From Anaeramoeba flamelloides (lineage: Eukaryota; Metamonada; Anaeramoebidae), in assembly GCA_027625915.1 (NCBI GenBank), contig JANTQA010000023.1:372001-436000 (forward strand): DNA of 64,000 nucleotides, given 5' to 3'. The translations under genes were made by a program, and so were the position numbers. Shown piece by piece: positions 10,331 to 23,715 of this stretch. The number at the start of each line of letters is the position of its first letter. Within the stretch, counting starts at the first letter, position 1. The notes under the pieces are model-generated. The model saw nothing but the letters and a program-made list of their open reading frames with translations. It did no database searches and was not told the origin of the DNA.

Positions 10331-12091
10331 CGAATTACATTTTTTTGAATTGATTAGTATCATTGAAGAGAGTTGATACAACAAAATTACCTCCTATTAA
10401 TCTTAAACACTAAAATTTATTGAGATTTTTTTATCCAAGATCTAACGCAGACAAGATTATAACACATAGGTTATCTTTTCTTTAAAAAATGAAAAAAAAA
10501 AAAAAAAAATTTGTTTTTAATTGATCAGTGAAAATGTTGATTTTGTTTTGATGAATGGATTTTTTGTAAATCGAACAAAAAAGATTTCATTTGTTAATCA
10601 GAAAATGACGGTATTTCCAATATTACTCACATGTTCTTAATAAAAGAATTATTTATAGCTCTTACTTTGAAGATAGCACTTTTTTTTTGTAATGAAATTT
10701 CCACAGAGCCAAGATGGATGGATTTTATCAAAAAAAAATCTCAAAATATTGTATGTTTGAAATAAACTCATATAATAAGCATTATTATACATAACAATTT
10801 TGAAAAAGGTTAACGGTGTTTATTGGTTTGATTTGGAAACAATCACCTTGTTATGTTACGAGTTTGGCCTGGAAGAACGAAAAATATGATATTGTTGGGA
10901 GTGATATAAGATGATATTTAGGAGTTCGAGAACGATGGTTAATATCCTCTTATCACAAGAAGAATATAATATTTTGAGTCTGGGAGCGGATCCAAAACGA
11001 GTAAATATAAAAAGGTGTATTGTTGGACAAATGAAACAATATGAGTTGCTATTTATTTTTTTCAACTCGGGATCTATGTCAACAGGACAAAAAACAAAAC
11101 AAAAAAAAACTAATTTGTTATTTTTTAATAGAAGCTTGAAGAAATTGTTCTTCAAAGGATCTTTTTTTTCCAACTGAATTTATTGAAAACATTGAAGTTA
11201 AATTTTACATTTTCATACATTGGAGACAAAACTTGGTTTAAATTTTACAGAAATAAACTAGATCGTCCAACCTTTCAATGAGTCTCTATCTCCTCTTTTT
11301 TTCCAGTTTGTCATCCAATTCCGAAAAATACTCAAGCATAAATACCTGCATACATCTGGCTTTCTTAAGAATGAATGATTTTGAACATTTCTCTTAAATT
11401 TCTTGACTTCGACTTTGTAAAAAAAAAATGGTTATTTTTTTTAACTAATTTTCCTTAAATTTGTAATTTTGTTTTTTTCTCCTTTCAAAATCATCTTAAT
11501 AAATGGTTTCTTCTCTTTTTTTCCAAGAAAAAAGAGACCAAACAATTTTTTATTTTTTTAAGAAAATGGGATTGATTTCTTTCTAACCAAAACCAAAAAA
11601 CATGTTTGGATTTCGACATTCTTTTTAATCAAAGAAATGGAATTTATTCAATTTGCAAACAGTGCGTATTAAATGATGTACTTTTTTTTGAACGTCTATT
11701 TGAACTAATAATTTAGTTCTTTGACCAAATTATGTGTTCTAATAGATTAACAGTTGAGACGAGCCGTCTTTTGGGATTTATGAGATTCACAACATCTCGA
11801 AAAAATTGGTTAAAGTGTTCTAAAATAACTTTTAATAACATTTCTATATTCTAATTTCTGAGTAAAATACATCTTAATTCACCCAATTAGAATTCCAAAA
11901 AAGAAGATCAGAAAATTTTCAAACTTTGCCAAATTACTAAACGATTTCACTAAATCATTCTACATTGGCTACAGTGATATACTTAAGCTTTTTTTGTGAG
12001 ACAATTACTTTCTTATCTGTATTTATCAAAATTTATTTCTTTAAATTATCTCAAATAAAATGTTTGAGTTTAAATATATATTTACTATATA
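10331..12091. other. Intergenic DNA with a possible decayed gene fragment
   Basis: 10806-10916 reads FIGLIWKQSPCYVTSLAWKN followed by EKYDIVGSDIR in one frame. 10929-11055 reads RTMVNILLSQEEYNILSL, then GADPKRVNIKRCIVG in another. Codon use is better balanced than in the flanks, and VTSLAWKN is WD-repeat-like, but the frame changes between them and no family is certain. It may be a pseudogene or mobile-element remnant. The rest is AT-rich with no gene seen. Confidence 0.25.
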
Positions 12092-12679
12092 TATAAGCTA
12101 TTTCCAATAAAGTGGGACAAATTTATTTTTAAATATATCTTTTAAACCCAATCTTCAAAAAAGTATTTAAACATCCAAAACCATTCACAATCATTTATAA
12201 ATTCTTGATAATATTTCAATTTGTTACTGAGTATTGTATTACATAAATAAAAGATATTAAATTTTCTGATCTCGATTTTATCTGATATTTTTTAGGGTTG
12301 AAAATTGGTGTTTATTATTTTCTTTTTGATTGAAAAAATCGTTTTCATAACTTATTTAATCTCAAAAAATTTTCAAATAGAATTAAAAAAATATAACTGT
12401 ATTTTATTGTTTAAAAAATCATTTGTACCCTTTTCCGTATTTCCAGTTTTTTATTGAAATTGGTCGTATATATTGTTTTCACCAAAAGAAAGTGCATTGT
12501 ACTATTTTTTTTTTCGTTTTTTGGGAATATTTCATGAACATATTTTGAAATAAATACATTATTAGTTGATTCAATCAGTATTAATATTAAATTTAATTTG
12601 GTATTGTCGATTAACGAATACTTTCACTAACAAAATTGATTTTTTATGAAATGTAAAAAAAAATTCCCCGCTTTTTTAG

Positions 12680-12722
<43 letters not shown>

Positions 12723-13610
12723 CAACTTTAGTAGATATTAATGGGAATTGCAAAAAAAATGAAATTTTTCAGTAATATTTTAATCATTTTTAATTGTAAA
12801 AGTTTTGAAATTTTTATTTAGCTTAATGGGGAGACTTTTTTAATATATTTTTTAAATAGCCTAAAAAGAATCATATTTTTCTATTTTTTAAAATAAAATC
12901 GAATATTTCTTCCAAAAGATAATGCTAAATTAAATTGAAAAACAGATTTTTTATCTGTTTTTGGAATATTTTTTATCATTTTATTTTTTTCTCATGTAGA
13001 AGTTTTAATATAAGGTATTTCCAAAAAAAGTGGGGAATTTTTTTTTACATTTCATAAAAAATCATCTTTGTTTAGTGAATGTATTCATTAATTGACAATA
13101 CCAAAAAAAGTTTAATATTAATACTGATTGAATCAACTAATAATGTATTTATTTCAAAATATGTTCATGAAATATTCCCAAAAAAAAAAAAAAAAAAAAA
13201 AATGCACTTTCTTTTGGTGAAAACAATTTACTACCAATTTCAATAAAAAAACAGGAAATACGGAAAGGGTACAAATGATTTTTTAAACTATCAAATGCAG
13301 TTATATGTTTTAAATTCTATTTGATAATTTGTTGAGATTAAACAAGCTATGAAAACGATTTTTTCTATCATAAAGAAAATAATAAACACCAATTTCCACA
13401 CCCCTAAAAAATATCATATCAAATCGAGATCAGAAATTTTAATATCTTTTATTTAAGTAATACAATACTAAGAAATAAATTAAATTATTATCCAAGAATC
13501 AATAAATGGTTAGTTAATTATTTTGGATATTTAAATACTTTTTTGAAGATTGGGTTTAATAGAGATATTTTAAAATAAATTTTCCCCACTTTTTTGGAAA
13601 TAGCTTATAT
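12092..13610. mobile_element. 1.5 kb foldback element built of two inverted MITE-like copies
   Basis: Arms 12092-12695 and 13012-13610 are inverted copies of about 600 bp around a ~310 bp spacer. Outer ends are TATAAGCTATTTCCAATAAA and its counterpart GGAAATAGCTTATA; inner ends are AAATACCTTATATA and TATAAGGTATTTCC. Each arm therefore has its own inverted ends of the form GxTATTTCCAAAAAAGTGGG next to TA, as expected of a Tc1/mariner-type MITE inserted twice or duplicated by foldback. No transposase recognised. Confidence 0.75.
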
Positions 13611-14313
13611 TCCCTGTTTTTTTTTCGGTAAATTATGATAAAATTTTGTATTTTTTCATTCTTAATGTTCAATCTAAAAGTTCGTTCATTGTAACTTGTT
13701 TCAATAAAAAAATAGCCAAAAAATAAGTGTTTTTTTCAAAAGTAGGTATTTTTGGAAAGGGGGGTATTTCGAATCTTAATCAATTTAATAGCTATCTTTT
13801 CTTAATTATATAAAATTATCATTACTTTGAAAAAATAATTTTCAAGGATATATAACTGTGAAAAAAATTGATAAAATCCAAGATGTAGTTTTGGCTAACT
13901 TTAATTTTCAGAATTAATTTTTTTTATGGAGAGGTGTGGGATGCCATCAAAAAGAAATTATTTTGAGACTCAAGAAAAAATTCGTTTTGTAAAGTGTACA
14001 AAAAATACATTAGACTGTTAATTGCAAAATAAAAAGATCAAAATTTTCATTCAACTTTCCAAAAAAAAATTATTTTCTTCCAAGAATTAAATCCGATCTT
14101 TAAAAACCTCAATTCTAAAGAGGGGTGTTAATAATTTAAACTGATTTTAAGAATTAAAAAATTAATACATGATTTATAAACTTTTTTTGGAAAGTTACAG
14201 TGAAAATTTTGTAACACTTATTTTTCAACCAATAACAAACTAGCAAGTTTTTTTGAAAACCAAACAATAAAACAAAAAAAAGTTTTTGGTTGTAGAAAAA
14301 CAAAAATACTTAC
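13611..14313. other. AT-rich intergenic DNA
   Basis: Nothing coding recognised. Short partial inverted similarity around AATAAGTGTT (about 13724 and 14213) may mark another decayed element. Confidence 0.3.
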
Positions 14314-14488
14314 GATTAGTTGACTTTATTTCATCAAGTAAACTGTTCAATGACTTTTGTTCAATTTTTAGTTTTTCTATGCAGTACATCTGGTGTATTT
14401 CCTTTTTTCTTTTTTGAAATTGTTTGAGTGCTTTATTTAACTTTTGGAAATATTCTTGATCACTTGACTGGAAATTGTTGTTGTACAT
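14314..14488 (-). CDS. Putative first exon of an unrecognised coiled-coil protein
   Basis: ATG at 14488 opens MYNNNFQSSDQEYFQKLNKA, followed by about 38 residues rich in Lys, Glu and Gln with heptad-like leucines (ALKQFQKRKKEI, LNSLLDEIKST). The codons stop being protein-like at a consensus donor, C|GTAAGTATT, at 14313. That makes a 58-codon phase-1 exon plausible. I could not identify the next exon on the minus strand and recognise no family, so this may also be a mobile-element gene. Confidence 0.35.
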
Positions 14489-17400
14489 GAGTTAGTTTTT
14501 GGTTTTGTGCTCTTCAAATTGGGTTTGTTGGATCTTTTAAAAAACAAAAATAAAAAAAGAAAAAGATAAAAAAATAAAATTCAAAATTTACCCTCAAAGA
14601 GAAACAAAATGACAGGAAATAGTTTTGTTCTTGAATTCAATAATCTCAAACATTGGGATTATCAAAAAGACACTGTACTTTGGTTTTATTTTTGAGGTGT
14701 TAGGATGGGTTAAGAGATCACAATTACGATTTTGAGAAGAAAAACTTTTACTAATGAAAAAACAATTGTAAGAGATAAAACAGTGAAAAGCTAATTTTAT
14801 TATAAATACACTGATTATATGTTCTCTCGGGGTTAAAGAACAATACTGTATATAGAAAAAATGATCTACAAGATGGTGAACTAAAGAAAAGTCTAATAAT
14901 TACAAAATGTTTTTTTTTTGGAATTCTTTGAGAAAGGATCGAAAACATTTATTTATCAGAAACTTTTCGGAATTCTTTACCAAATAAAGCTACAAATTAA
15001 AACTAATTTTGTAAACCTGTTGAAATTTAATCACTTTCTTTCCACTTTCTATGACAATTTAGTTAACCCCTTACACTAAACTCAAGATTATTTGAAAATA
15101 AAAGGTAAGTATGAGAAATGAGAGAATATTTTGATTTTCAAACTTGGTGCCAATTTAATTTCAAAAATAACTCTCAATTTTATATTTTAAGAAGGTCTTT
15201 TCGGTTTGTAAAATTTGAATCAATAGATATGTTTTTGATGATAATAAATAACATTCATAAAAAAATTAATTTGGAGTGTAAATAAGTGCTTTACTTTTTT
15301 TTCTTTTGAAATTTAGAATTTAAATCGGATAAAATTTTTCATGAAATTAACTTTTTTTGCAATTATGAAATCTGGGTTTCTGTCATTTAGGATTCTTATT
15401 TCACCTAAAACATAATAATAAATCACAACTTATTGTCTTAAAAAAAAGACCAAGCAAATAAATAGCTATCATGAAGCACAATATATATATTCTTTGAACT
15501 GATTTGATTGGTAAAAAAAAAAAGGTAAAAGCCTGAAAAATTTATTCCTATTTATTACTAAACTCAAAAAAATCAACAAACATTTTTCTTATTTTTTTAG
15601 ATCTTTAAGGACTACGTTTTATATTTATTAAATAGCCTCAACACCTTTAGATCCAATCTCGTCTTTTAAAATGAGAACTCACAATCTTCATATTATTCTC
15701 CTATTTAGGATCAAAAAAGCATTTTGTGTAATTTTTTTTAAATGAACAACCAACAAAAAATTTTGAGAGACATAAACTCGAACACCTTGTTAAGGAAGGT
15801 AAAAATGAAAAAGAAAAATAACTGAGTTTTACTTTATAGAAAAAATGACAATCCTTTTAACATTTTCAATAAAAAACTCTAACTTTAACGGATCACATTT
15901 TCTATGATTTTTGATCATTGAATTACTTAGATTGCTTTGTGGTCTCCATAAATCACATTAATTCTAACAAAAATTTGTTGTTTTCTCTTAATTTTTTTGG
16001 CTTTGTTTTGATTCTTTTTGTTTTTTCTTAATTGAAGTTCCCAACAACGCTTCAAGGATAGTATTTACTCTGTTTTGGATTTTTGAAAAGAAACAATTCT
16101 TCCAAACATACAAAAAATCTTTGTTATTTTCATAAGATTGTTTGTGTTTGTCTTGTTTCTCTCAAAACCTCTTTTTGAGCATCAAGATTATTTTTTTGTG
16201 GGCTGTGTGGGAAATGTTTATTTTAGGAATTTTGCTTGAAATGAACAAAGGGATATTAAATATACCAAAATGTGACCGTTTTTCTAAATTTAAAAAAAAC
16301 AAAGGTTCCAGTTGGAAGAAAAAAAAAGATCTTTTTGGGAATATTGGATTTTTGATGGATTCAATCCAAGACCAAACCACACCAGTATCTTCTTATCAAG
16401 ATATATATATATATATATATATATATATCGGAAATGACAAAGGAGCAGTCATCCAAAATTGGAAATTTCCTACGTTCCGACTCTTAAAATAATTATTTAA
16501 ACACTTCTAATTAACTTCATACATCTATAAAAAAACAGATAACATTCTAGGAAAGGTTTCAGGGTTTTAAAAATTGTTATAAAGGTAAATTTTCTCAAAA
16601 AGTAGATTTATTTTGACATTCTTTATCATTTTTTGATATGATTAAAACAAAAACATTCAATTGTAGGAAAAATATTTTCTTTTTTACCTCCAAGATCTAA
16701 CTTGATAAAATTTTATGATATTTACCAACACCTAAATACTCATTGTAACACACACAACATGAATTTTCAATCTGGAATGGGGTTCTTAAACAAAATTAAA
16801 AGAAAATTTAAAAAGGAAAAAGACAAATATTTCCAATTTATTTTTCAAAGATCAACAAGAGGAAAACCAAAATATTTTCCTTTTCTTAATTTTTTAGTTA
16901 AGTTGAATTTATTGAACAATATAAATTAATTGAAAGATTTTGAATATATAATTATTTATTTAAACCATATTTTATTAAACATAATATCCTAAAGAAGGTA
17001 TACTTTTTAATTTGATTATTTTTTATTTATAATCAATAACTCAATCTTAATTATTTAATTTATATAGTAATAATTTAAAAATTAAAATTAAAATCAGGTT
17101 TTACTTTGATTTCTCAAAATTTTCATTATTTTCAAATAAAAAGAATTTGAAATAATAAAAATTTATAGAAAAAAAAAATTCTGAAATATTATCAAATAAC
17201 TTGGTTAATTAAGAACCTTTTTTAAAAATATACTTGGAAAAATTTAAAAAAAAATTATTTCTATATCTTTTGAATTTCTAATGAATAAAATAAATATTAA
17301 AGAATAATTTGATGATTTCTTTTCTCTGATCTTCAAAAGATTCAATATTTGATTTATTTTTTGTTTATTCTTAAAAAAGAAAAAATTTTCAAATTACCTT

Positions 17401-17946
17401 TTTTTCCGGCAGCCTCTCCAAAATTACTACAAGTGAGATTTCTTTAAAATAAAAAAAAATTTGTAATTTTTTTTTTCTGTTCAAAATAATCTAACAAAAA
17501 GAGAATCCAGATCTTTTGATTTATTATTTAATTGGAAAAAATGAACTTCTTTTAAAAATGATAACTCATTTCTCTAAAGTTGATAAGGAGTTTATTTCTC
17601 AGGTTTTAATCATATGGTTTTGAATAATAAGTAATCTATTACAATTGGAGAAAAGAAATAAATAAGAGTTACTATTCCCTTAAGTTAAAAAATATCTAAG
17701 AGAAAAAAAAAGAAAGAAATTTTCAAAAAATTTGAACACTAAAAAAATCTATATTTACCTTTATAAAACAAAATAATAATTCTAAATAATATTTAGGGAA
17801 AAAGTCGACAAGAAAATTAGAATTATTTCTTTCTTATTATTATTATTCTTTTTGTGATCTTCGAAAATCGATTCATACAATTTCATTTTTTATAATTCTA
17901 TTTTCACTTATTTTTTCATTTCTTTACTTTCTTCTAATTCAAGAAA
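14489..17946. other. Intergenic DNA with repeats and weak ORFs
   Basis: 16950-17700 is a diverged direct repeat of 40880-41640 (shared GTGAGATTTCTT and GATAACTCAT...CTCTAAAGTTGATAA). 15602-15669 reads IFKDYVLYLLNSLNTFRSN to a stop, directly after TTTTTTTAG, and resembles a peptide at 38443-38505 (-). A (TA)n run lies at 16401-16428. ORFs at 16142-16492 and from an ATG at 16759 (MNFQSGMGFLNKIKRKF) are not recognised. Confidence 0.4.
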
Positions 17947-20900
17947 ATGACAGAAATTACTTTTACACAAGACGTGTTACCAAATGAAAAAGAAACAGAA
18001 TTAAGTCGATCTTCCCTTTTCTCTAATCAACAAAGCAAAAAACCAAAACAAAAAATCACAAACCAAAACAACGATAAAAAAGAAAAAAAAAAAGTCACAG
18101 AGATTAATTTTACAGATCAAACAAGAAACAAGATTTATGATTCAATTAAAACACAAAAAATAAGTGATCCACCAATTAACAAAGAAAAGAAGAAATTAGG
18201 TTTGTTCGAAAATTCAGAATTATTACCAGAACTTACGGAAAGCCAACTCGATATTACAACACAAAACTTCGATTTTGATAATTTGGATGGTAAGTGCGAA
18301 ATTAATTTTCTTCTTTTATTCTTTTTCTTTGTCATTTTATTCGGTTTCTTGTCTTTGTTCACTTTTTTCAAGAGCCAATACTTCAACCTGAATGAAAAAC
18401 ACTTTTAAAAAAAAAACAAAAAGATTTTGAGATGTGTTGGCTTATGTTAATAAGAAAAGAAAAAAAATTTATTCAAATAATTTGCTGTTATTTGATGAAC
18501 TATTTTAAATTCCGACTCAAAACAACGAGACTCCTTTCAGCTCACATTACAAGTGAATTAAAAATACTCTTATTTAACGAACAAATAATTAAAGTATTTG
18601 AACAATAAACTTGGATAACTTTCACTTGGTCTTTTCAGAAGAAAACAGATTATCTAAAAACAGAACAAAAAACACTACTCATTCAAAACAATTTATTTTT
18701 CATGGATTTTTTGAAATGATCCTTCAAACAAGTAAAGCTTTGTTGAAAAAGTAATTTTTTTTATACTGTGGTGCAAATAATGCATATTAACTACCTTTAA
18801 CACATTACAAATATTTAACTCGTGATTTTTTTTTTCAGACTTGGGTATTTGGAGTTTGGAAACCCACAAAAATAACTTTGTTCAGATTCAAATTGGCTTT
18901 AGAGGTTAGATTTTCAATTAATGTTAATGGTTCAAAAAATATGTAAATGCTTTTGTTTCAAATATTTCGTCATAATTATCAAATTTTGTGAGATAAAATG
19001 TTGTTTATAAAAATCCAAAAAACGATCTTTATTCTCTCCTTTTTATCTTAAAAAATTACATTTTAATCTTTCAATATCTTCATAATTCTTTTTTAAAATT
19101 TATTTAAAGAAAGTATTTCTTGTTTATAAGTTGCATTCATACTTTCTTCATATCAAAAAAAAATTTTTTTTTCAATGAAATTCTTTAATCATACTAAAAA
19201 TAATATCACTTGTTTTTCAAAAACAAATTGTGATAAAGAGTACTAGGAATGTGATACATTTATGAAAATTTAGCACTTGAAATTTATTTTTAACAATATT
19301 ATTATAAATTTTATATTAAAATAAACTCTTTTTCAAATAAAAGGGAACAGAAAATTTCAAGAATTATTCATAATTGAATCAAGTTAATTGTAGTCTCATT
19401 CGAAAATCTAAGAAACTCTTTAAAACATAAAAAAACACTCAACAGAATATTTAAAACTCATTAAAAACAAAACAATAAAAATTAAAATGAAAATATTTTA
19501 AAAATTGATGTGAGCTTTGATTTGAAATGAGAAATCTCATTTTGTAAATTGTAAAGAAAAAAAATTCTAAAATCAATAAAAACCTTTGAACACGATGAAT
19601 TGGGAAAAAGTGCTTTCCATTTTAAGTCATAACTTTTTACACGTCAAACTTTTGTTTTTTAAAGTCTCATTTTCAAGTAAAAGCCGCAATTCATCTGGGT
19701 ATTTTATTGGTTTTTTTTTTTTTCTTTATTTTCTCTTTTCTTTGCTCCATACATCAATATAATAATGTTCTTTCTTAATTCCTATATCTAGCTCATTCGA
19801 AATCAAACTTAAACTGTTTCCATTTATACACTGTCAGATTATTTAAAAATTGTTTTCTTCTTATCTTTTGTTTTTTGCATTTTCCAACTGTTCAATATCG
19901 ATAAATAAAAAAACAAAAAATGAATGAAACGACCTCGATTAAAAATTTGTGGTTTATTTTTCCTCTATTTGGAATTAATCTTTTATTTTGAAAAAGAATA
20001 TGTGAAATACTCAATAAAATAAAATCCAAAAAATGATTAAGTAATGAATCTGTCTTGATTTTAATTTTTGATTTAATTTTCCTTTGTGTAGAAACATTTT
20101 GTTATTTTTGTCAAGAAACGAATGGTTTGGGCGAGTTTCTTTATTTTAAAGTATGGAAAGTTTTTTTTAACCTCAAAATGTTGTTCTGCAATTTTCAATT
20201 TTTAATGTTTCTTCATTAGTTAATCATTTATCTTATCTTGGAAATGTTTCTTAACTCAAACAATAATTAAAGAGGTGTGTTTTTATAATTGTTGTTGGGT
20301 GTGAGTTTTGGAGCTTTATTTTTATTGTCTCTTTTTGAAAATTTAATTTCTATCGATTTTTTTTTTGTTAAAAATTACTTTTGATTTTTAAAAAAGTTTT
20401 TAATTTGACAAATAAATTTAAAAATCAAAATAGAGTTAAATAAAAGACTCAAAATGAACTCTACCCAGATGAAATTGACTGAGTATATAAAAAAGAATTA
20501 TTTCAGATATCTAAGAATACAAATTATTGGGATATTTTTGAGATTGATGGCTGTCGGGATTATTTTTACAATAAAACACCTTTAATTAGATATTTTGAAG
20601 AACTGATAGTTCTGGAATTTTTATTCTTATAATTCTAGTAGTATTTGGGATAATAAAATCAAATAAAAAATTTTATTAAAATTGATTCATTATTAAAGAA
20701 TTTCCAAATTCATCGAGGTCGATCCAATAATTAAAATGAAAATCACCAAGAAGTTATTATCTTATTAACAATCAAATTCAATAGTATTGATGATTTGAGA
20801 GATGTACCCTTTTGTTTGAAAAAGAGTTTAGTTTATATTTTTTAATAATTCAGAATTAAAATTTTCAATAACCGAAATCAATTATTTGATCAATTTTTTT

Positions 20901-23715
20901 ACATTTCACTGAATATTAACCTTCTCATTTTTGACAATCTCTCCATAACTAAACCCCATTCCAAAAATTTGGACACACCCAAAATCAAAAATAGGCAAAA
21001 AAAAAACCAATTTATTGTATTTTTCCAAACCTAATATAAAACAACATTTAAGTAACCCAAGATTAATGTTTTTCTAAGTAATCATTTTAATCCAAATAAA
21101 AGCAAAAAATATAAAACTCAAAAATGAAAACAGGTGTGTCCAAAATAATGAAACGAGCGGAACAAAAAATGTATTGGTAGATTTGTTAAAATTACACAAA
21201 TAATTGTTGATCGATCAAATGTTAAGATACCATCGACCAATTGTATGTTATTTTCCCCTTTAACAAACTCAACACTAACCTTCTATCCACCATTGAAAAA
21301 AAATTCCAGATCTAACGAAACAGGTTTACGTAACTACAAAAAAGGAAATGAAAACAAAATAGAAAAAGACAAAAAATGAAATAGTTTGTAAAATCAAACT
21401 TCTTTCCAAATTGAATTTAAAGTGCAGTATTAATGCTCTTTCCACTGTTTAAACTGTGTCAAAATTTTTGGAATCTAGTTTATTTCTCTCTCACCTCGCA
21501 CCTTCTCTCTCTCCATACCAATCAATATCAACCCATACCAACCCACACCTATCCATATCTTTCTCTACTTTATCTTTTTATTATAGAATCAATTGAAGAA
21601 TTTATTTCTAAGGATGAATTTAAAAAATCACTTGAAGAAGGTATTGATTTAAGGGCATATGCAAAGCAAATTGATCAAGAACTTTGGGATTTATCATTTT
21701 CAAATATTGAAGATTATTTATCGTCTACTGATTTATTTGTATCGTTTCATGAAGAATTAAATACTTGTGATAAAGTCATTGGCTCTTTAGAATCGATGCT
21801 TGATACTTTTCAAAATTCATTAGGCTCATTGCCATCAGAAATAACATCATTACAAGAAGAAACATATTCGTTGCATACAAAGGTAACAAACAGGAGGAAT
21901 TTAGAAACAAAAATAGATCGGGTGGTTGAAGAATTAGGATTACCGCCAGATTTTCTACACAATTTAACACATAGTCCAATTGATGAGGCATATTTTGAAA
22001 TTGTGGAAATTCTAGAAAAGAAATTAAAATATTGCAACAATGAAATAAAAAAAAAAGAAGGGAAATTTATTGCCGCAAACGAATTAAAACCAAAATTGAT
22101 AAAAGGGTGCGAAATAATTTGTAAAAGGGCAATTAATTTCTTTCTTGAAAAATTTAATTATTACAGTAAGCACCGAGGAAGGGTCCAAATTAAAAAGCAA
22201 ACGGAATTTTTAAAATATAGATTTTTAATAAAATTTGTTCAAAAATATGATCCCAAGAAGGCCCAAGAAATTATTAAATATTATAAAATCACATTTTCAA
22301 AAATTTTTTATGAATCATTTCAAAAAATTTTCAAGCAAATCAATAGACTTAAAATTGACACCGTAACAAAAACAGATTTAATAGGATTGGATTATTTACC
22401 GGTATCGACGGGTATCTTTAGCACCAAAAAGAAAAAAATCTTAAATAAGAATTTGAGACCCTTTGAAATTGGCAATAGGAAAAAGATACTTGATAAAGTC
22501 GATCGTAGTCCATTGCATTTAGAAAATTGCATAAAAAAAAAAAAAACTCTACAGTTTGAAACCTTATTTAGAACTTTGAATTTAATATTATTAAGAATTG
22601 CTAAAAGTGAATTTTTATTTACCTCGGATTTTTTTAATAATCCTCAAATTTCGAGCAATATTTTGAAACTAACAATAAACTCGGTTGAAAATTTCATTTC
22701 AGCACATGTTAGAACCAACAATGATCCCATTGGTATATTATTAATGATCAAAATCAACCATTTATTAAATATTTCTCTATTTAAAGCGTCGATCCCGATA
22801 TTGGATTCCTATTTTGATAATGTGAATATGATTTTATGGCCTACTTTTAAAAAACTTTTAGAAAATAATATACAATCAATCAAATCCGCTACTAAAAATC
22901 TGAATGTAAATTCTAATTCTGTTAATATTTTTAAATTTAATAAGAATAATGAAGAATTTGATGAAAACAAAGATAATGATGATGATGATGATGATGATGA
23001 TGAAGAAGAAGAAGAAGAAGAAGAAGAAGAAGAAGACAAAATGATGAAAATAGATTTATTAACTAAAAAATATACAATTTTTATTAATAGTATTTTGTCT
23101 GTCAATAAGCATCATAATGAAGAAATAATTACTTTTAGTTTGAAATTTTTAAGAATTGAAATCGAGAAATATTTATCAAAAAAGGCTTTGCAAATCAAGG
23201 ACTCCAAAAAGCAATTATTATATTTAATCAAAATTTATAATTATATCTTAACAACCTTAAAGAAATCCGAAATTGATTCGGAAGAAACTCAAAGATTTAA
23301 ACTATTATCGGAAGAACAGATTAGTATTTATATTGAACTGGTTATTGGAAAACATTTTTCCAAATTAATTCGCTTTGTTAAAAGATGGTCTTTAGAAGAC
23401 GAAAAGAAAAAATATGATCAAAATGGCCCAGAAATGAAAAAAGTTCAATCAATTCTATCGAGTTTCCAGAAGAATTGGAAAAAAAAAATTAAATTAACAA
23501 ATGAACAAATATTAAAGGAAATTAAAATTTTGGACAATTCTTCTTTTGCCTTTAAATCTGCCTTGTCTCAAATAATGAAATATTATGCTAGGTTTTTAGA
23601 TTTGGTCAATATAATAGATCAACAAAAAAAATTATCCTATCTATTTGTAGACATTTCAATAATTATTAATGAAGTAAAAAGGATTTGTAAACCTTTTTTT
23701 ACAAAAAAAAATTAA
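17947..23715 (+). CDS. VPS52: VPS52, GARP/EARP tethering complex subunit
   Basis: Subunit of the GARP/EARP complex, which tethers endosome-derived vesicles at the trans-Golgi network. I join exon 1 at 17947-18289 (donor GTAAGT) to exon 2 at 21587-23715 (acceptor TTATAG) in phase 1, giving 823 residues against about 720 in human VPS52. Exon 1 is a Lys/Asn-rich head ending in ESQLDITTQNFDFDNLD, which parallels the QLDIT segment of animal VPS52. Exon 2 continues with SIEEFISKDEFKKSLEEG and IDLRAYAKQID, then the family's CDKVIGSLESMLDTFQ and LPSEITSLQEE coiled-coil segment, LKYRFLIKF, PFEIGNR and FETLFRTLN. An inserted acidic run (Asp then Glu codons, 22978-23036) is unusual and comes from GAT/GAA repeats. 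The ORF upstream of 21587 is intron read-through and not part of the protein. The intron holds dispersed repeats. Confidence 0.93.
19920..20735 (+). repeat. Three-copy dispersed repeat, copy 1
   Basis: Homologous in the same orientation to 41750-42425 and 47175-47895. Shared landmarks are AGTATGGAAAGTTTTTTTTA, TTGACAAATAAATTTAAAAA, TATTTCAGATATCTAA and TTTGGGATAATAAAATCAAA, ending in a GAGGTCG(A/G) motif. No coding frame is shared by the copies. This copy is in the VPS52 intron. Confidence 0.75.
20946..21335. mobile_element. Tc1-like TIR element fragment, left member of an inverted pair
   Basis: Starts AACCCCATTCCAAAAATTTG and carries GACACACCC; at about 21131 GGTGTGTCCAAAATAATG is an inverted version, so 20950-21150 may be a small MITE. 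The whole stretch is an inverted copy of 27977-28382. Read on the minus strand both copies encode similar peptides, here GILTFDRSTIICVILTNLPI. Confidence 0.6.

Larger units (their letters stand above)
18290..21586 (+). other. 3.3 kb intron of VPS52 with repeats
   Basis: Bounded by GTAAGTGCG at the donor and TTATTATAG at the acceptor. It contains one copy of the three-copy dispersed repeat (19920-20735) and one arm of an inverted repeat whose partner lies beyond the gene (20946-21335). Apart from exon read-through at each edge I see no coding sequence in it. The reading frame is preserved exactly across the junction. Confidence 0.85.

Noticed and set aside
10806-11060. WD40-like VTSLAWKN segment
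   Set aside because: Single short match with a frame change; kept only as a possible fragment in the gap description.
16142-16492. 116-codon ORF with IYIYIY run
   Set aside because: Half of it is a TA microsatellite and the remainder shows no family.
21433-21586. Extension of the VPS52 ORF encoding a hydrophobic Thr/Tyr/Pro-rich N-terminus
   Set aside because: Composition is intron-like and the TTATAG acceptor plus upstream exon give a better VPS52 N-terminus.
22809-23105. Minus-strand ORF with a long poly-Ser run
   Set aside because: Antisense of the VPS52 acidic repeat.
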